Of a stretch of DNA of 64,000 nt, positions 7,378-16,574 are shown piece after piece (the stretch's first letter is position 1; each line of letters begins with the position of its first letter). The notes beneath the pieces are model-generated. The model saw only the letters and a list, made by a program, of their open reading frames with translations. It ran no database searches and was not told the origin of the DNA. The DNA is taken from contig NZ_QRUF01000004.1 in NCBI RefSeq assembly GCF_003458415.1, positions 70,451-134,450 on the forward strand. The letters are read 5' to 3'. Source of the DNA: Collinsella sp. AF25-2LB (GTDB lineage: Bacteria; Actinomycetota; Coriobacteriia; Coriobacteriales; Coriobacteriaceae). Made by a program: the position numbers and the translations under genes.

Positions 7378-8898
7378 CTAGTTCTGACGGTAGTGATCGA
7401 AGAAGTCGGCGAGGTCTTCGAGGGACTCCTTGAGCACTTCCATGCGCGGCAGGTACACGATACGGAAGTGGTCGGGCTCAGCCCAGTTAAAGCCGCCGCC
7501 GCGCGTGATGAGAATCTTCTTCTCGTGCAGCAGGTCAAGGGCGAACTGCTCGTCATCGGTAATGTTGAACTTCTTCACATCCATCTTGGGGAAGATGTAG
7601 AACGCCGCACGCGGCTTAACCACCGAGATGCCGTCAATCTTGTTGAGCGCCTCATACACAAAGTTGCGCTGCTCGTAGACACGGCCGCCGGGGCGGATGT
7701 AGTCGTTGACGGACTGATGGCCACCGAGCGCCGTCTGAACGATCGACTGAGCCGGCACGTTGGAGCACAGGCGCATGTTGGAGAGCATGTTAATGCCCAT
7801 GATGAAGTCGCTCATGCAGCGCTGGTTGCCCGAAAGCACCATCCAGCCAATACGATAGCCCGCGATCATGTGCGACTTGGAAAGGCCGCTAAAGGTGACG
7901 CAGGGCAGATCAGGAGCGAGCGAGGCAATCGAGACGTGCTCGTAGCCGTCCATGCACAGGCGGTCGTAGATCTCATCGGCAAAGATCATCAGCTGATGCC
8001 TGCGTGCAACCTCGACGATGCCCTCGAGCACCTCGCGCGGGTAGACCGAGCCCGTGGGGTTGTTGGGGTTGATGATAACGAGGGCTTTGGTCGCGCTCGT
8101 GATCTTGGACTCCATATCCTCCAGGTCGGGATACCAATCCGCCTGCTCATCGCACAGATAGTGCACAGGATGACCGCCGGCAAGGGTTGCGCACGCCGTC
8201 CAGAGCGGATAGTCGGGGCTGGGGATCAGAATCTCGTCGCCATTGTCGAGCAGCGCGTTCATCGAAAGCTGAATGAGCTCGGACACGCCGTTGCCCGTGT
8301 AGATATGCTCCATCTGAACGTTGGGCAGGCCCTTGATCTGCGAATACTGCATGATCGCCTTGCGCGCGGAGAACAGGCCACGCGAGTTGGAATAGCCTTC
8401 GCAGTCGGGCAGCTGCTGGCGCATGTCCTTGATGACCTCATCGGGCGTGCGGAAACCGAAGGGCGCCGGGTTGCCGATATTGAGCTTGAGGATGCGCTCG
8501 CCCTCGTCCTCCATACGGGCGGCCTCGTCGACGACGGGACCGCGCACGTCATACAGGACGTTATCGAGCTTGGTGGATTTAGAAAAAGTACGCATGGTGG
8601 TGCTCCTTGCAATTTGAGCTGAGGGATGGGGTTCGGGCTTGGAATCGTTGCGGGGTGATGATGCCTCGCCTTGATCGGCGTCGCCGGCAAGCAGCCAGGT
8701 AACATCGACCTCCAAAATACGGGCGAGCAGCTCAGCCACATCGCGCCGCGGAATCGTCTTGCCGCTCACATATTGGCTCATCTGACTCTTGCCGAGTTTT
8801 TTGCCGAGCATCTCCGATGCGCGGATCACGTCCGACTGGCGAACGTCGCGATCGGACATAGCCTGTCGCAGACGATCGCTAAACGTCTCTTGGGCCAC
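7378..8898 (-). CDS. Fusion of XRE-type HTH and AlaA-like class I aminotransferase
   Basis: The 506-residue protein joins an N-terminal Cro/CI helix-turn-helix (about residues 1-75: FSDRLRQAMSDRDVRQSDVI, LGKSQMSQYVSGKTIPRRD) through a polar linker to a full PLP aminotransferase domain (from about 110). The latter has the family blocks NIGNPAPFGF, YSNSRGLFSAR, NPNNPTGSVY and the PLP lysine in FSGLSKSHMIAGYRIGW, closest to AlaA/YfdZ-type glutamate-pyruvate transaminases. Start GTG 8898 is set by AGGAGG 5 bases upstream. The HTH suggests self-regulation through the GTTCAATT repeats just upstream. Enzyme activity is expected since active-site blocks are intact. Confidence 0.9.
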   Translation of the reverse strand: MAQETFSDRLRQAMSDRDVRQSDVIRASEMLGKKLGKSQMSQYVSGKTIPRRDVAELLARILEVDVTWLLAGDADQGEASSPRNDSKPEPHPSAQIARSTTMRTFSKSTKLDNVLYDVRGPVVDEAARMEDEGERILKLNIGNPAPFGFRTPDEVIKDMRQQLPDCEGYSNSRGLFSARKAIMQYSQIKGLPNVQMEHIYTGNGVSELIQLSMNALLDNGDEILIPSPDYPLWTACATLAGGHPVHYLCDEQADWYPDLEDMESKITSATKALVIINPNNPTGSVYPREVLEGIVEVARRHQLMIFADEIYDRLCMDGYEHVSIASLAPDLPCVTFSGLSKSHMIAGYRIGWMVLSGNQRCMSDFIMGINMLSNMRLCSNVPAQSIVQTALGGHQSVNDYIRPGGRVYEQRNFVYEALNKIDGISVVKPRAAFYIFPKMDVKKFNITDDEQFALDLLHEKKILITRGGGFNWAEPDHFRIVYLPRMEVLKESLEDLADFFDHYRQN

Positions 8899-8919
8899 TA
8901 GAACCTCCTTGCTGGCAAA

Positions 8920-9000
8920 GTTCAATTTATACAACACGAATTGAACCTGAGTTCAATTTAGGCAGCAGTATAGCGCCGTGCTATTTCGAAAAGTTCAATT
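8920..9000. promoter_or_regulatory. Cluster of GTTCAATT repeats with a palindrome, candidate autoregulatory operator
   Basis: GTTCAATT occurs at 8920-8927, 8951-8958 and 8993-9000, and its complement AATTGAAC at 8939-8946. The middle two form the palindrome AATTGAACctgaGTTCAATT. All lie within 105 bases upstream of the HTH-aminotransferase start. Binding by that protein's XRE domain is inferred. Confidence 0.6.
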
Positions 9001-9061
9001 TCAAAAATAAAATGAGCAAGACCTCGAGATTTATCCAAAGGCGATAACGACGTGCACGCAT

Positions 9062-9919
9062 TTAGAGGTATTCGAGGAAACGAGCGGCGGCAAGCGAAAC
9101 ATCGGCCGTTCGATATATGGCGTTGATCTGCCGATGGGGATGCCCTTCGAGCGGACGCACAGCAACATCGAACTGGCAGCGACGCAAGATGAGCGCGGGA
9201 AGAATGCTCACGCCCAGGCCATCCTCGACCATAGCCATAATCGCATAGTCATCCCAAGTCGACAGTTTTGAGCGCACCGCCAGCCCCGCCCGACGGAATA
9301 GCGGCGTAATCTCATCATCGGTACCCCGTTCCAGCAGAATAAACTGCTCTCTTGCCAAATCGGTAAGAGAGACGAACTCCGCCGTGGCAAGCAACGAATC
9401 TGTCGGCACCACCGCCATCAGCTCATCACACACTAAAGACCGTGATGCCATGCCGTTTTCTCGGGGCTCACGCGGGATAAAGCCCAGGTCGCAGCGCCCC
9501 TCCGCCACCCATTGTTCAATCTCTGAGTAATCGCCCATCAGCAACTCATAATCGACGTCCGGGTGATCGGCGCGAAAACGCGCTATGACCGGTGGCAGCA
9601 CGTGGGTCGCCACACTCGAAAACGTACCAATGCAGATCTTGCCGCGCATGAGCCCACGCATCTCGTCCACGTGTCGCTGCAGGCGGCCAAACTCCTCGCA
9701 GAGCGCCTCAACCGCCGGCATGATCTGCCGCCCATCGGCAGAAAGCACCACACCCTCGCGGCTGCGGTCGAGCACCTTAAAACCCCAATCGGTCTCAAGG
9801 TCGCCCACCATGCGGCTCACGCCCGACTGCGAATAGCTCAGCCGCTCGGCGGCGCGCGTAAAACTGCCGGCCCGCACGGTCTCGAGCAGCACCTGCATCT
9901 TTTGAATATTCGTTTCCAC
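9062..9919 (-). CDS. LysR-family transcriptional regulator
   Basis: A 285-residue LTTR. Residues 1-62 are the winged helix (LLETVRAGSFTRAAERLSYS, QSGVSRMVGDLE); residues 88-285 are the substrate-binding domain (GKICIGTFSSVATHVLPPVI). GTG start at 9919 follows GGAGGGG by 5 bases. It is divergent to the EamA permease at 10038, with a 118-base shared promoter region, which suggests it controls that permease. The effector is unknown. A similar regulator sits in the same arrangement at 44952-45818. Confidence 0.92.
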   Translation of the reverse strand: METNIQKMQVLLETVRAGSFTRAAERLSYSQSGVSRMVGDLETDWGFKVLDRSREGVVLSADGRQIMPAVEALCEEFGRLQRHVDEMRGLMRGKICIGTFSSVATHVLPPVIARFRADHPDVDYELLMGDYSEIEQWVAEGRCDLGFIPREPRENGMASRSLVCDELMAVVPTDSLLATAEFVSLTDLAREQFILLERGTDDEITPLFRRAGLAVRSKLSTWDDYAIMAMVEDGLGVSILPALILRRCQFDVAVRPLEGHPHRQINAIYRTADVSLAAARFLEYL

Positions 9920-10037
9920 GGCACCCCTCCACCTTTACATGAGTTTTTGTCATGTTATCCATGCATTATATTCGCTTTTCTTCTAAAGCCAGTTCACCCA
10001 TAGTGAACATGTTCGGATATAGAGGGGATGTCAGCAC

Positions 10038-10949
10038 ATGAACAACGGATTGTTTACGTACTTAGCAGCATTGCTATTGTTTGGCTCCAACGGCATCATC
10101 GCCGCTGCCATCGCGCTGCCGAGCTCCGATATCGTACTGTTGCGCACGTTTTTGGGCGCTCTCACCCTTGCCGCCATCCTCTTCATAACCAAGCGCCATA
10201 ACCTGCAGGCTCCGTCTCGCCCCCGCGAGGCCGCAGCGCTCATCGTCTCGGGCGCCGCGCTGGGCGCCAGCTGGATTTTCCTGTTCCGCGCCTATCAGAC
10301 GATCGGCGTTGGTATCTCCTCGCTGTTGTATTACTGTGGCCCCATCATCGTTATGGCCCTCTCCCCGCTCATTTTTGGCGAAAAGCTGACCGGCGGCAAA
10401 ATCGCCGGCTTTGTCGCCGTCGCCTGCGGTGCTTTTCTCATTGCAGCGCAAGGTCTAGGCGGCAATATGCCCATTGCGGGCATCGTCTGTGGAATCGCCT
10501 CGGCCTTCTGCTATGCATTGATGGTCATCGCCAGCAAGGGTGCGCCGCACATCGAGGGCCTCGAGAACTCCGCACTCCAAGTGAGCGCCGCCTTTGTGAC
10601 CGCACTGGCCCTCACGCTCATCACGCAGGGCGCTCCCTCGTTCCTGTCCGCCGGCGTCGCCGCCAGCATTGATTGGCGCGCCGTCGCTATGCTCGGCGTC
10701 GTCAACACCGGCATTGGTTGCCTGCTCTACTTTAGCGCCGTCGCCAAGCTGCCCGTCCAGACCGTCGCCGTCGTCGGCTACCTCGAGCCGCTTTCGGCGG
10801 TCGTGTTCTCGGCCGCCCTTTTGGGTGAAGCCATAACACCGGTCCGCCTGATGGGCGCCGCGCTTATCATCGGCGGCGCGATTTTTTGCGAACTCGCCGG
10901 CAAACGCGCAAACGCCAAGGCTGGCATCGCCCAGACAGCACGTGCTTAA
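10038..10949 (+). CDS. EamA/DMT-family permease
   Basis: The 303-residue protein has ten hydrophobic segments in two EamA repeats, typical of drug/metabolite exporters. Recognisable pieces are LLFGSNGIIAAAIALPSSDI at the start and GYLEPLSAVVFSAALLGEAI in the second repeat. The substrate is unknown. It is divergently transcribed from the LysR gene 9062-9919. Confidence 0.9.
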   Translation: MNNGLFTYLAALLLFGSNGIIAAAIALPSSDIVLLRTFLGALTLAAILFITKRHNLQAPSRPREAAALIVSGAALGASWIFLFRAYQTIGVGISSLLYYCGPIIVMALSPLIFGEKLTGGKIAGFVAVACGAFLIAAQGLGGNMPIAGIVCGIASAFCYALMVIASKGAPHIEGLENSALQVSAAFVTALALTLITQGAPSFLSAGVAASIDWRAVAMLGVVNTGIGCLLYFSAVAKLPVQTVAVVGYLEPLSAVVFSAALLGEAITPVRLMGAALIIGGAIFCELAGKRANAKAGIAQTARA

Positions 10950-10983
10950 AAGCCCCTGCTTTGAAATGCTACCGGCGTAGATA

Positions 10984-11007
10984 AATAATCCCCAGCTGAG
11001 GATTATT
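10984..11007. terminator. Small hairpin after the EamA gene
   Basis: AATAATCC (10984-10991) pairs with GGATTATT (11000-11007) around an 8-base loop, 35 bases past the stop codon. No clear T-run follows, so termination is only possible. The rest of the 157-base gap before kup holds an AT-rich promoter-like stretch. Confidence 0.4.
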
Positions 11008-11106
11008 GTCTAAAATAACCCGATGTGCCAAACTGCTCTTGTATGTATAAAGACGGCATAAAGTTTTTTGTCCTAGACAGATAACCGGATGTCTAAGGGA
11101 GTCCAC

Positions 11107-13335
11107 GTGGCACACAACAAACTGGAGGCAAACCTCCAAGGCCAGCATGGGCAGGGCGGGCACGGAGCCATTCCCCTCTCCGCTGGCATGCTGCTCGTAA
11201 CGCTCGGCGTCGTCTATGGCGACATCGGCACGAGCCCCATGTACACCATGAAATCAATCGTCGCCAACAACGGCGGCATCGGTACCGTCAGCGAGGACAT
11301 GATCCTGGGCGCGCTTTCGCTCGTCATCTGGACCATGACGCTCGTGACCACGGTCAAGTACGTGGTAATCGCCATGAAGGCCGACAACCACAACGAAGGC
11401 GGCATCTTCGCCCTGTTCAGCCTCGTACGCAAGGTGGCACCATGGCTGATTCTGCCCGCCATGATCGGCGGCGCGGCGCTGCTCGCCGACGGCATCCTCA
11501 CCCCCGCCGTCACGGTCACCACAGCCATCGAGGGTCTACGCACCATCAAATGGGGCCATGCGCTGCTGGGCGACGGCCAGACCAACGTCATCATCATCAC
11601 CATCATCATTATCTGCGGCCTATTTGCCATGCAGCGCGCCGGCACCTCGTCAATCGGCAAGCTCTTCGGCCCGCTCATGACGCTGTGGTTCCTGTTCCTG
11701 GCAGGCGCCGGTCTGTTCAACATGCTCGGCAACCTGTCCATCTTGCGCGCGCTCAACCCCATCCGCGGCATTATGTTCCTGTTCTCGCCCATCAACCATT
11801 CGGGCATTATGGTGCTCGGCTTTGTCTTCCTGTCGACAACCGGTGCCGAGGCACTCTACTCGGACATGGGCCACGTGGGCAAGGCAAACATCTATGCATC
11901 CTGGCCATTTGTTAAGGCGGCCCTTATCCTCAACTATCTGGGTCAGGGAGCTTGGCTGCTCGCCAATAACTCCAACCCCCAGATGCTCGCGATGGATATC
12001 GTCAACCCGTTCTATATGATGCTCCCCGAGCCCCTACGCCCGTTTGCCATCGTGCTTTCGGCCGTGGCGGCCATCATCGCCTCACAGGCGCTCATCACCG
12101 GCTCGTTCTCGCTGGTATCCGAGGCAACGCGCCTCAACCTTATGCCGCACCTGCGCATCCACTACCCCAGCGACACCAAGGGCCAGCTCTATATTCCGCT
12201 CGTCAATAACATCATGTGGGTCGGCTGCATCTTCATCGTGCTGCTGTTCCAAAACTCCGAGCGCATGGAGAGTGCCTACGGCCTCGCCATTACCGTGACC
12301 ATGCTTATGACCACCACGCTTTTGACGAGCTATATCGCCGGCATTCTCAAGCACAAGCTGGGCGCCTGCGTCTTCGCCCTGCTCTTCGGCGCCATTGAGC
12401 TGTGCTTTTTCGCCTCGTGCCTCACCATGTTCTTTGACGGCGGCTATGTGATGATCTTCTTGGCCGCACTGCTGTTTGGCCTTATGTATGTGTGGCGTCG
12501 CGGCACCGCCATCGAGCGCACGCAGACGATTCTGCTGCCCGTCTCCAAGTACATCGACCAGCTCAATCGCCTGCGCAATGACGAGACCTATCCCGTGCTC
12601 GCCGACAATCTGGTATTTCTCACCAACAGCCCCGACCCGCTCACACTCGACCGCGACGTGCTCTATTCCATCCTGGACAAGCACCCCAAGCGCGCCAAGG
12701 CATATTGGTTCATCAACGTGCACGTTACCGACGAACCCTATACGCACGAGTATTCCGTCGAGACCTTTGGCACGGACTTTTTGTTCCGCGTGCGCCTGGA
12801 CCTGGGCTTTAAGGTCAACCAGCGCGTCAACGCCTATCTGCGTCAGATCGTCGGCGACTTGATGGCATCGGGCGAGCTGCCGCCGCAACATCACACCTAC
12901 TCCATCTACGAGACGCGCGGCAACGTAGGTGACTTCCGCTTTTGCATGCTGCGCAAGATGCTTGCCCCCGAAACGGACATCAACCGCAATGACCACCGCG
13001 TGATGGCCATCAAGTACGCCGTCCGCCGCGCCTGCGGAAGCCCGGCACGCTGGTACGGTCTCGAGAACTCGGCCATCATCATTGAGTACGTACCGCTCTT
13101 TGCCCGCATGCGCCCGGCCGTCAAACTTGTGCGCACCCAGGTGCCGCTCGAGGTTCAGATCGAAGAGGCCGAGGAAATGGAGGTCGACATCTTCTCGGAC
13201 GACTTGGTCAACGGCAACGAGGCCGGCAAGAGCATGAACGTCGATCCCACCGAGCTGCTCGAGAGCGTCGCCGATACGCCCGAACAGCAACTCGACGGAC
13301 TCGAGAGCACCCAGTTCAACGACGCCAACTTCTAA
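11107..13335 (+). CDS. kup: KUP-type potassium transporter
   Basis: Kup imports K+ together with protons. The 742-residue product has about 12 membrane segments in its first 440 residues, with the family signature GVVYGDIGTSPMYTMK near residues 34-49, and GALSLVIWTMTLVTTVKYV. The C-terminal third is the usual cytosolic domain. The GTG at 11107 is preferred because AAGGGAG lies 5 bases upstream; the ATG at 11089 lacks a ribosome site. The last 70 residues are acidic. Monocistronic; a strong terminator follows. Confidence 0.95.
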   Translation: MAHNKLEANLQGQHGQGGHGAIPLSAGMLLVTLGVVYGDIGTSPMYTMKSIVANNGGIGTVSEDMILGALSLVIWTMTLVTTVKYVVIAMKADNHNEGGIFALFSLVRKVAPWLILPAMIGGAALLADGILTPAVTVTTAIEGLRTIKWGHALLGDGQTNVIIITIIIICGLFAMQRAGTSSIGKLFGPLMTLWFLFLAGAGLFNMLGNLSILRALNPIRGIMFLFSPINHSGIMVLGFVFLSTTGAEALYSDMGHVGKANIYASWPFVKAALILNYLGQGAWLLANNSNPQMLAMDIVNPFYMMLPEPLRPFAIVLSAVAAIIASQALITGSFSLVSEATRLNLMPHLRIHYPSDTKGQLYIPLVNNIMWVGCIFIVLLFQNSERMESAYGLAITVTMLMTTTLLTSYIAGILKHKLGACVFALLFGAIELCFFASCLTMFFDGGYVMIFLAALLFGLMYVWRRGTAIERTQTILLPVSKYIDQLNRLRNDETYPVLADNLVFLTNSPDPLTLDRDVLYSILDKHPKRAKAYWFINVHVTDEPYTHEYSVETFGTDFLFRVRLDLGFKVNQRVNAYLRQIVGDLMASGELPPQHHTYSIYETRGNVGDFRFCMLRKMLAPETDINRNDHRVMAIKYAVRRACGSPARWYGLENSAIIIEYVPLFARMRPAVKLVRTQVPLEVQIEEAEEMEVDIFSDDLVNGNEAGKSMNVDPTELLESVADTPEQQLDGLESTQFNDANF

Positions 13336-13357
13336 CACGCCACCAGCCATTGACGAC

Positions 13358-13395
13358 AACGGCCTCGCATCTCATAGGAGGTGCGAGGCCGTTTT
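13358..13395. terminator. Bidirectional terminator between kup and bsh
   Basis: AACGGCCTCGCA (13358-13369) pairs with TGCGAGGCCGTT (13382-13393), followed by TT. It separates the convergent genes ending at 13335 and 13417. Confidence 0.85.
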
Positions 13396-13416
13396 ATGTC
13401 GCAACGGACCAGTGAG

Positions 13417-14382
13417 CTACGAACGACGCGGCCCGGGAACCACGAGCCTATCGGGGTTCGCGCCCTCGGCATCCATCAGGCTCACGTAGCGAATCGACGG
13501 ATCCCCATACATCGCGTAGTAATAATTGCCCGTGCGCGCGCTAAAGCATCCGGTATAGATAGTCTTCTCGAACTTGCCATCGCCCATCCTGGACGCTCCC
13601 TCGATCATCGCCACGCCCTCGAGCGAGCGGAACATGCGAACGACGTTTTCGGTCTCGCTCTCCTTTTGCGGGTAATTGGCATTGAGGTACGCCGCCTTTA
13701 CAAAACGGCTCGGCGAATAGCAATCGCCCGGAATGCCGCGCATGCCGGCACCGGCTCCATAGGGCTTAAGCTCGGCGCCACGCCATGTCGCCGTCTGCGG
13801 AAAATCGCTTGTGGCGGTGATATAGGTGCGCAGGTTTTCCATGTGCCACGGGAAGGTCGGCTGGTTGGCAAGGGTGTCGACCGGATCGTCGTATACATGC
13901 AGGCCGTCAGCCATCATCTCGACCACGATGCTGCGCTGGCTGTCGCCGATAATCCAATGGAGCAGCGACACGCCCAGCCCCTCTCCGGCAGATTTGGCGA
14001 CAATCACCGTGTCGCGCAGCGCGGCCTCGACCTCATCGACCGTCGAGAACGTCGCTGCCACCCACAGGGGAAACTCATAGGCCGCGATATTGGTCTTTCC
14101 ATCAACCGGGCCCTCGGCATACTCGGCATAGCCGGGAAAGTTGAGCCCCGCCACAGCCAGACCCGCATCGTTACCACAGTCGAAAAACATGGGATAGTTC
14201 TTGTAATCGATGCACATGCCGATTACCGCGTGTGCCGCCGACGCATCGTCGATAAACGAATACGGGATGTGAAACCCGCGCGGCATCACGCGAACCTGTT
14301 GGCCGTAGTCAAAGCTCCAGTCGAGGTTGCGGCCTAGATACATGTGGCCAGAATTATCGGTAAATCGAATGCTCGTACACAT
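13417..14382 (-). CDS. bsh: Bile salt hydrolase / choloylglycine hydrolase
   Basis: This Ntn hydrolase cleaves the amide bond of conjugated bile acids (close relatives cleave penicillin V). The start at 14382 is set by AGGAGG 4 bases upstream and puts the nucleophile at Cys2 after Met removal (MCTSIRF). All expected catalytic positions fit: Cys2, Arg18 and Asp21 in GRNLDW, Asn81 in GLNFPGYAEY, Asn173 in LANQPTFPW and Arg226 in SPSRFVKAAYL. The GLNFPGYA block resembles bile salt hydrolases of gut Gram-positives more than penicillin acylases. No signal peptide, so cytosolic. 321 residues, usual length. It fits a gut organism. Confidence 0.93.
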   Translation of the reverse strand: MCTSIRFTDNSGHMYLGRNLDWSFDYGQQVRVMPRGFHIPYSFIDDASAAHAVIGMCIDYKNYPMFFDCGNDAGLAVAGLNFPGYAEYAEGPVDGKTNIAAYEFPLWVAATFSTVDEVEAALRDTVIVAKSAGEGLGVSLLHWIIGDSQRSIVVEMMADGLHVYDDPVDTLANQPTFPWHMENLRTYITATSDFPQTATWRGAELKPYGAGAGMRGIPGDCYSPSRFVKAAYLNANYPQKESETENVVRMFRSLEGVAMIEGASRMGDGKFEKTIYTGCFSARTGNYYYAMYGDPSIRYVSLMDAEGANPDRLVVPGPRRS

Positions 14383-14451
14383 AGCGCCTCCTAGCTTTAC
14401 GTTCTTGCTAAGCTCATTGTCACCAAACAAAAAGGCGCTAAACACAAAAGC

Positions 14452-14492
14452 CCGGACATGACAACAATGTCACGCCCGGACCAAAAGAGACG
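14452..14492 (-). terminator. Terminator of the second deformylase-like gene
   Basis: On the minus strand, GTCCGGGCGTGACA pairs with TGTCATGTCCGGGC using G-U pairs, and TTTTGTG follows. It lies just downstream of the gene ending at 14514. The G-U pairs mean it folds well only as minus-strand RNA. Confidence 0.65.
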
Positions 14493-14513
14493 AAGTGCGG
14501 TGCTTTGGTCCCC

Positions 14514-14933
14514 TTAGACCAACTTTCCAAGACAGTGGTCAATCATGTGCTGGATCATCTGTGCCTCAAAGCCCGCGTAGTCGCGGCGGCACTCCTTCAT
14601 CTTGCCGTCGACGATCTGATCAAAGGCGACCTTGCACTTGATATAGCGCGTGGACTTGGTGACCTCCTCGTGCGTCAGGCAGCTCTCCTCCATCTTGCTG
14701 GCGCCCAGGCCAAACACCAGACGGGGGTTGTAGAGCACGTGGGGCTCGCCGGCATCGTCCAGGTAGACGCAAACCTTCTTGGTAACGCCAATCTGGTTAG
14801 CGGCCAAGCAGCCGGCATCGTCGAGCGACTTGATGGTATCGATCAGGTCCTGAGCAACCGACTCGTCCTCGACGGTCGCAACCTCGCAACGCTGGGACAG
14901 AATAGCCTCGTCGTGGCAAAGCTCTTTAATCAT
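14514..14933 (-). CDS. Degenerate peptide deformylase-like protein lacking the catalytic Glu
   Basis: A 139-residue deformylase relative. Motif 1 reads GCLAANQIG, motif 2 MEESCLTHEE keeps the metal-ligand Cys, but motif 3 reads QHMIDH: both His ligands are present while the catalytic Glu of HExxH is replaced by Met. It should bind metal but not deformylate in the usual way. The start at 14933 is chosen because GGAGG lies 5 bases upstream; the in-frame ATG at 14945 overlaps that site. It resembles the gene at 6892-7302, which is intact. Divergent to the AzgA permease. Confidence 0.82.
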   Translation of the reverse strand: MIKELCHDEAILSQRCEVATVEDESVAQDLIDTIKSLDDAGCLAANQIGVTKKVCVYLDDAGEPHVLYNPRLVFGLGASKMEESCLTHEEVTKSTRYIKCKVAFDQIVDGKMKECRRDYAGFEAQMIQHMIDHCLGKLV

Positions 14934-15126
14934 ACGTTCCTCCATAGGGGTCGTTGTAACCGCTTAAGTATACGGTACCCACACATTTTCATGCGAAAAA
15001 TACCGTCCGTCTGCTACAAAGCGCCGAACATCAACATGCGAGGAACAACAGCGTCGTAAAGGGGCTATAGTGGGTGAGTTCGTGTCAATCGGCCTAAACT
15101 CGGGGCCGAGCAAGGAAAGGGTATGC

Positions 15127-16437
15127 ATGGACGAACTATTTCACGTCAGCGAGCGCAAGTCCACAATCGGGACCGAACTGCGCGCTGGACTGACAACATT
15201 CCTGGCGATGGCCTACATCATCGCCGTCAACCCCGCAGTGCTCTCGGGCGCTGGCATCGATGCGGGAGCGCTCGCCTGCGCCACCTGCCTGGGCGCCGGC
15301 ATCATGACCATCTGCATGGGCATCTTCGCCAACCGCCCGCTCGCCTGCGCGTCGGGCTTAGGCGTCAACGCGATGATCGCTGGAATCACCACCACCGTCT
15401 GCGGCGGTGACTGGCACGTGGCCATGAGCGTCATCTTCCTCGAGGGTATCGTCATCTTGCTGCTCGTGCTTTGTGGCCTGCGCGAGGCCATCATGGACGC
15501 CATCCCGGTTGTCCTGCGTCACGCCATCTCGGTGGGTCTGGGCCTGTTCATCGCCATGATTGGCCTGTGCGATGCCGGCATTATCACCGCTGGCGCCGGT
15601 ACACTCGTCGGTCTGGGCGACATCACCTCCCCCACCTTCATCGTCGGCATCATCTCCATCCTGGTGACAGTCGCCCTCGCCTGCCGCAACGTCCCCGGCT
15701 CGCTGCTCATCGGCATCGTCGTCGCCGTCATCGCCGGTATCCCCCTAGGTGTGACCCATGCTCCGACCGGTATCATCGCCCCGCTCGACTTCTCGAGCAT
15801 CGGTGGCCCCATCGCCGACGCCGGCGGCGTGCCCGCCATCGTCAAGGTCCTTACCGACCCCACGCTCCTCGTCATCTCGTTCTCGCTGCTCATGAGTGAC
15901 TTCTTCGACACCATGGGCACCGCGATGGCCGTAGCCAAGCAGGGCGAGTTCCTCACCGACGACGGCAACGTCGAGAATATCAAGGAGATCCTGATCGTCG
16001 ACTCCGCCGCCGCTGCTGTGGGCGGTTTCATGGGCGTCTCCTCCATCACCACCTTCGTCGAGTCCACTTCCGGCGCCGCCGACGGTGGCCGCACGGGCCT
16101 CACCTCCGTCACCACCGGCGTGCTGTTCATTCTCGCCGCGTTCTTCTCCCCCATCGTCACCATCGTTTCCAGCGCCGCCACCTGCGGTGCTCTGGTCTAC
16201 GTCGGCTACCTCATGATGAGCGAAGCCTCCGAGATCGACTGGTCCGACGTGTCGCAGGGTTTCCCGGCGTTCATGATCGTCGCCGGCGTGCCCTTCACCT
16301 ACTCCATCTCTGCCGGCATTGGCCTGGGCTTTATCGCCTACGTGATCGTCGCGCTCTTTAAGGGCGAGGCCTCCAAGATCAAGCCGCTCATGTGGATCGC
16401 AGCCCTTGCCTTCCTCGTCTACTTCTTCGTGGCGTAA
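15127..16437 (+). CDS. AzgA-type purine (guanine/hypoxanthine) permease, NCS2 family
   Basis: The 436-residue protein has 12-14 membrane segments and the AzgA-subfamily blocks ELRAGLTTFLAMAYIIAVNP at the N-terminus, CASGLGVNAM, MSDFFDTMGTAMAVAKQGEF and SSITTFVESTSGAADGGRTG. These are typical of proton-coupled adenine, guanine or hypoxanthine uptake. AAGGAAAGG precedes the ATG at 15127. A strong terminator follows. Together with the UraA-type permease at 17301 it gives this stretch purine and pyrimidine uptake. Confidence 0.92.
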   Translation: MDELFHVSERKSTIGTELRAGLTTFLAMAYIIAVNPAVLSGAGIDAGALACATCLGAGIMTICMGIFANRPLACASGLGVNAMIAGITTTVCGGDWHVAMSVIFLEGIVILLLVLCGLREAIMDAIPVVLRHAISVGLGLFIAMIGLCDAGIITAGAGTLVGLGDITSPTFIVGIISILVTVALACRNVPGSLLIGIVVAVIAGIPLGVTHAPTGIIAPLDFSSIGGPIADAGGVPAIVKVLTDPTLLVISFSLLMSDFFDTMGTAMAVAKQGEFLTDDGNVENIKEILIVDSAAAAVGGFMGVSSITTFVESTSGAADGGRTGLTSVTTGVLFILAAFFSPIVTIVSSAATCGALVYVGYLMMSEASEIDWSDVSQGFPAFMIVAGVPFTYSISAGIGLGFIAYVIVALFKGEASKIKPLMWIAALAFLVYFFVA

Positions 16438-16464
16438 CGGCATAGTCTGCTAAAGCAGAACATC

Positions 16465-16505
16465 AAGGCGCGGAGTCGCATCGAGCGGCTCCGCGCCTTT
16501 CTTTT
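16465..16505 (+). terminator. Intrinsic terminator after the AzgA permease
   Basis: AAGGCGCGGAG (16465-16475) pairs with CTCCGCGCCTT (16489-16499), followed by TCTTTT. Confidence 0.88.
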
Positions 16506-16574
16506 AGCGTCTGCCCCCGCGCCAGCGTGCGACAATTGAGGCTGTCAATATCACAACACCGAGAGAAGCCTGCC

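Noticed and set aside
10950..11106. Possible c-di-AMP riboswitch before kup
   Set aside because: The region is short and lacks the conserved segments of the ydaO class; only a small hairpin is visible.
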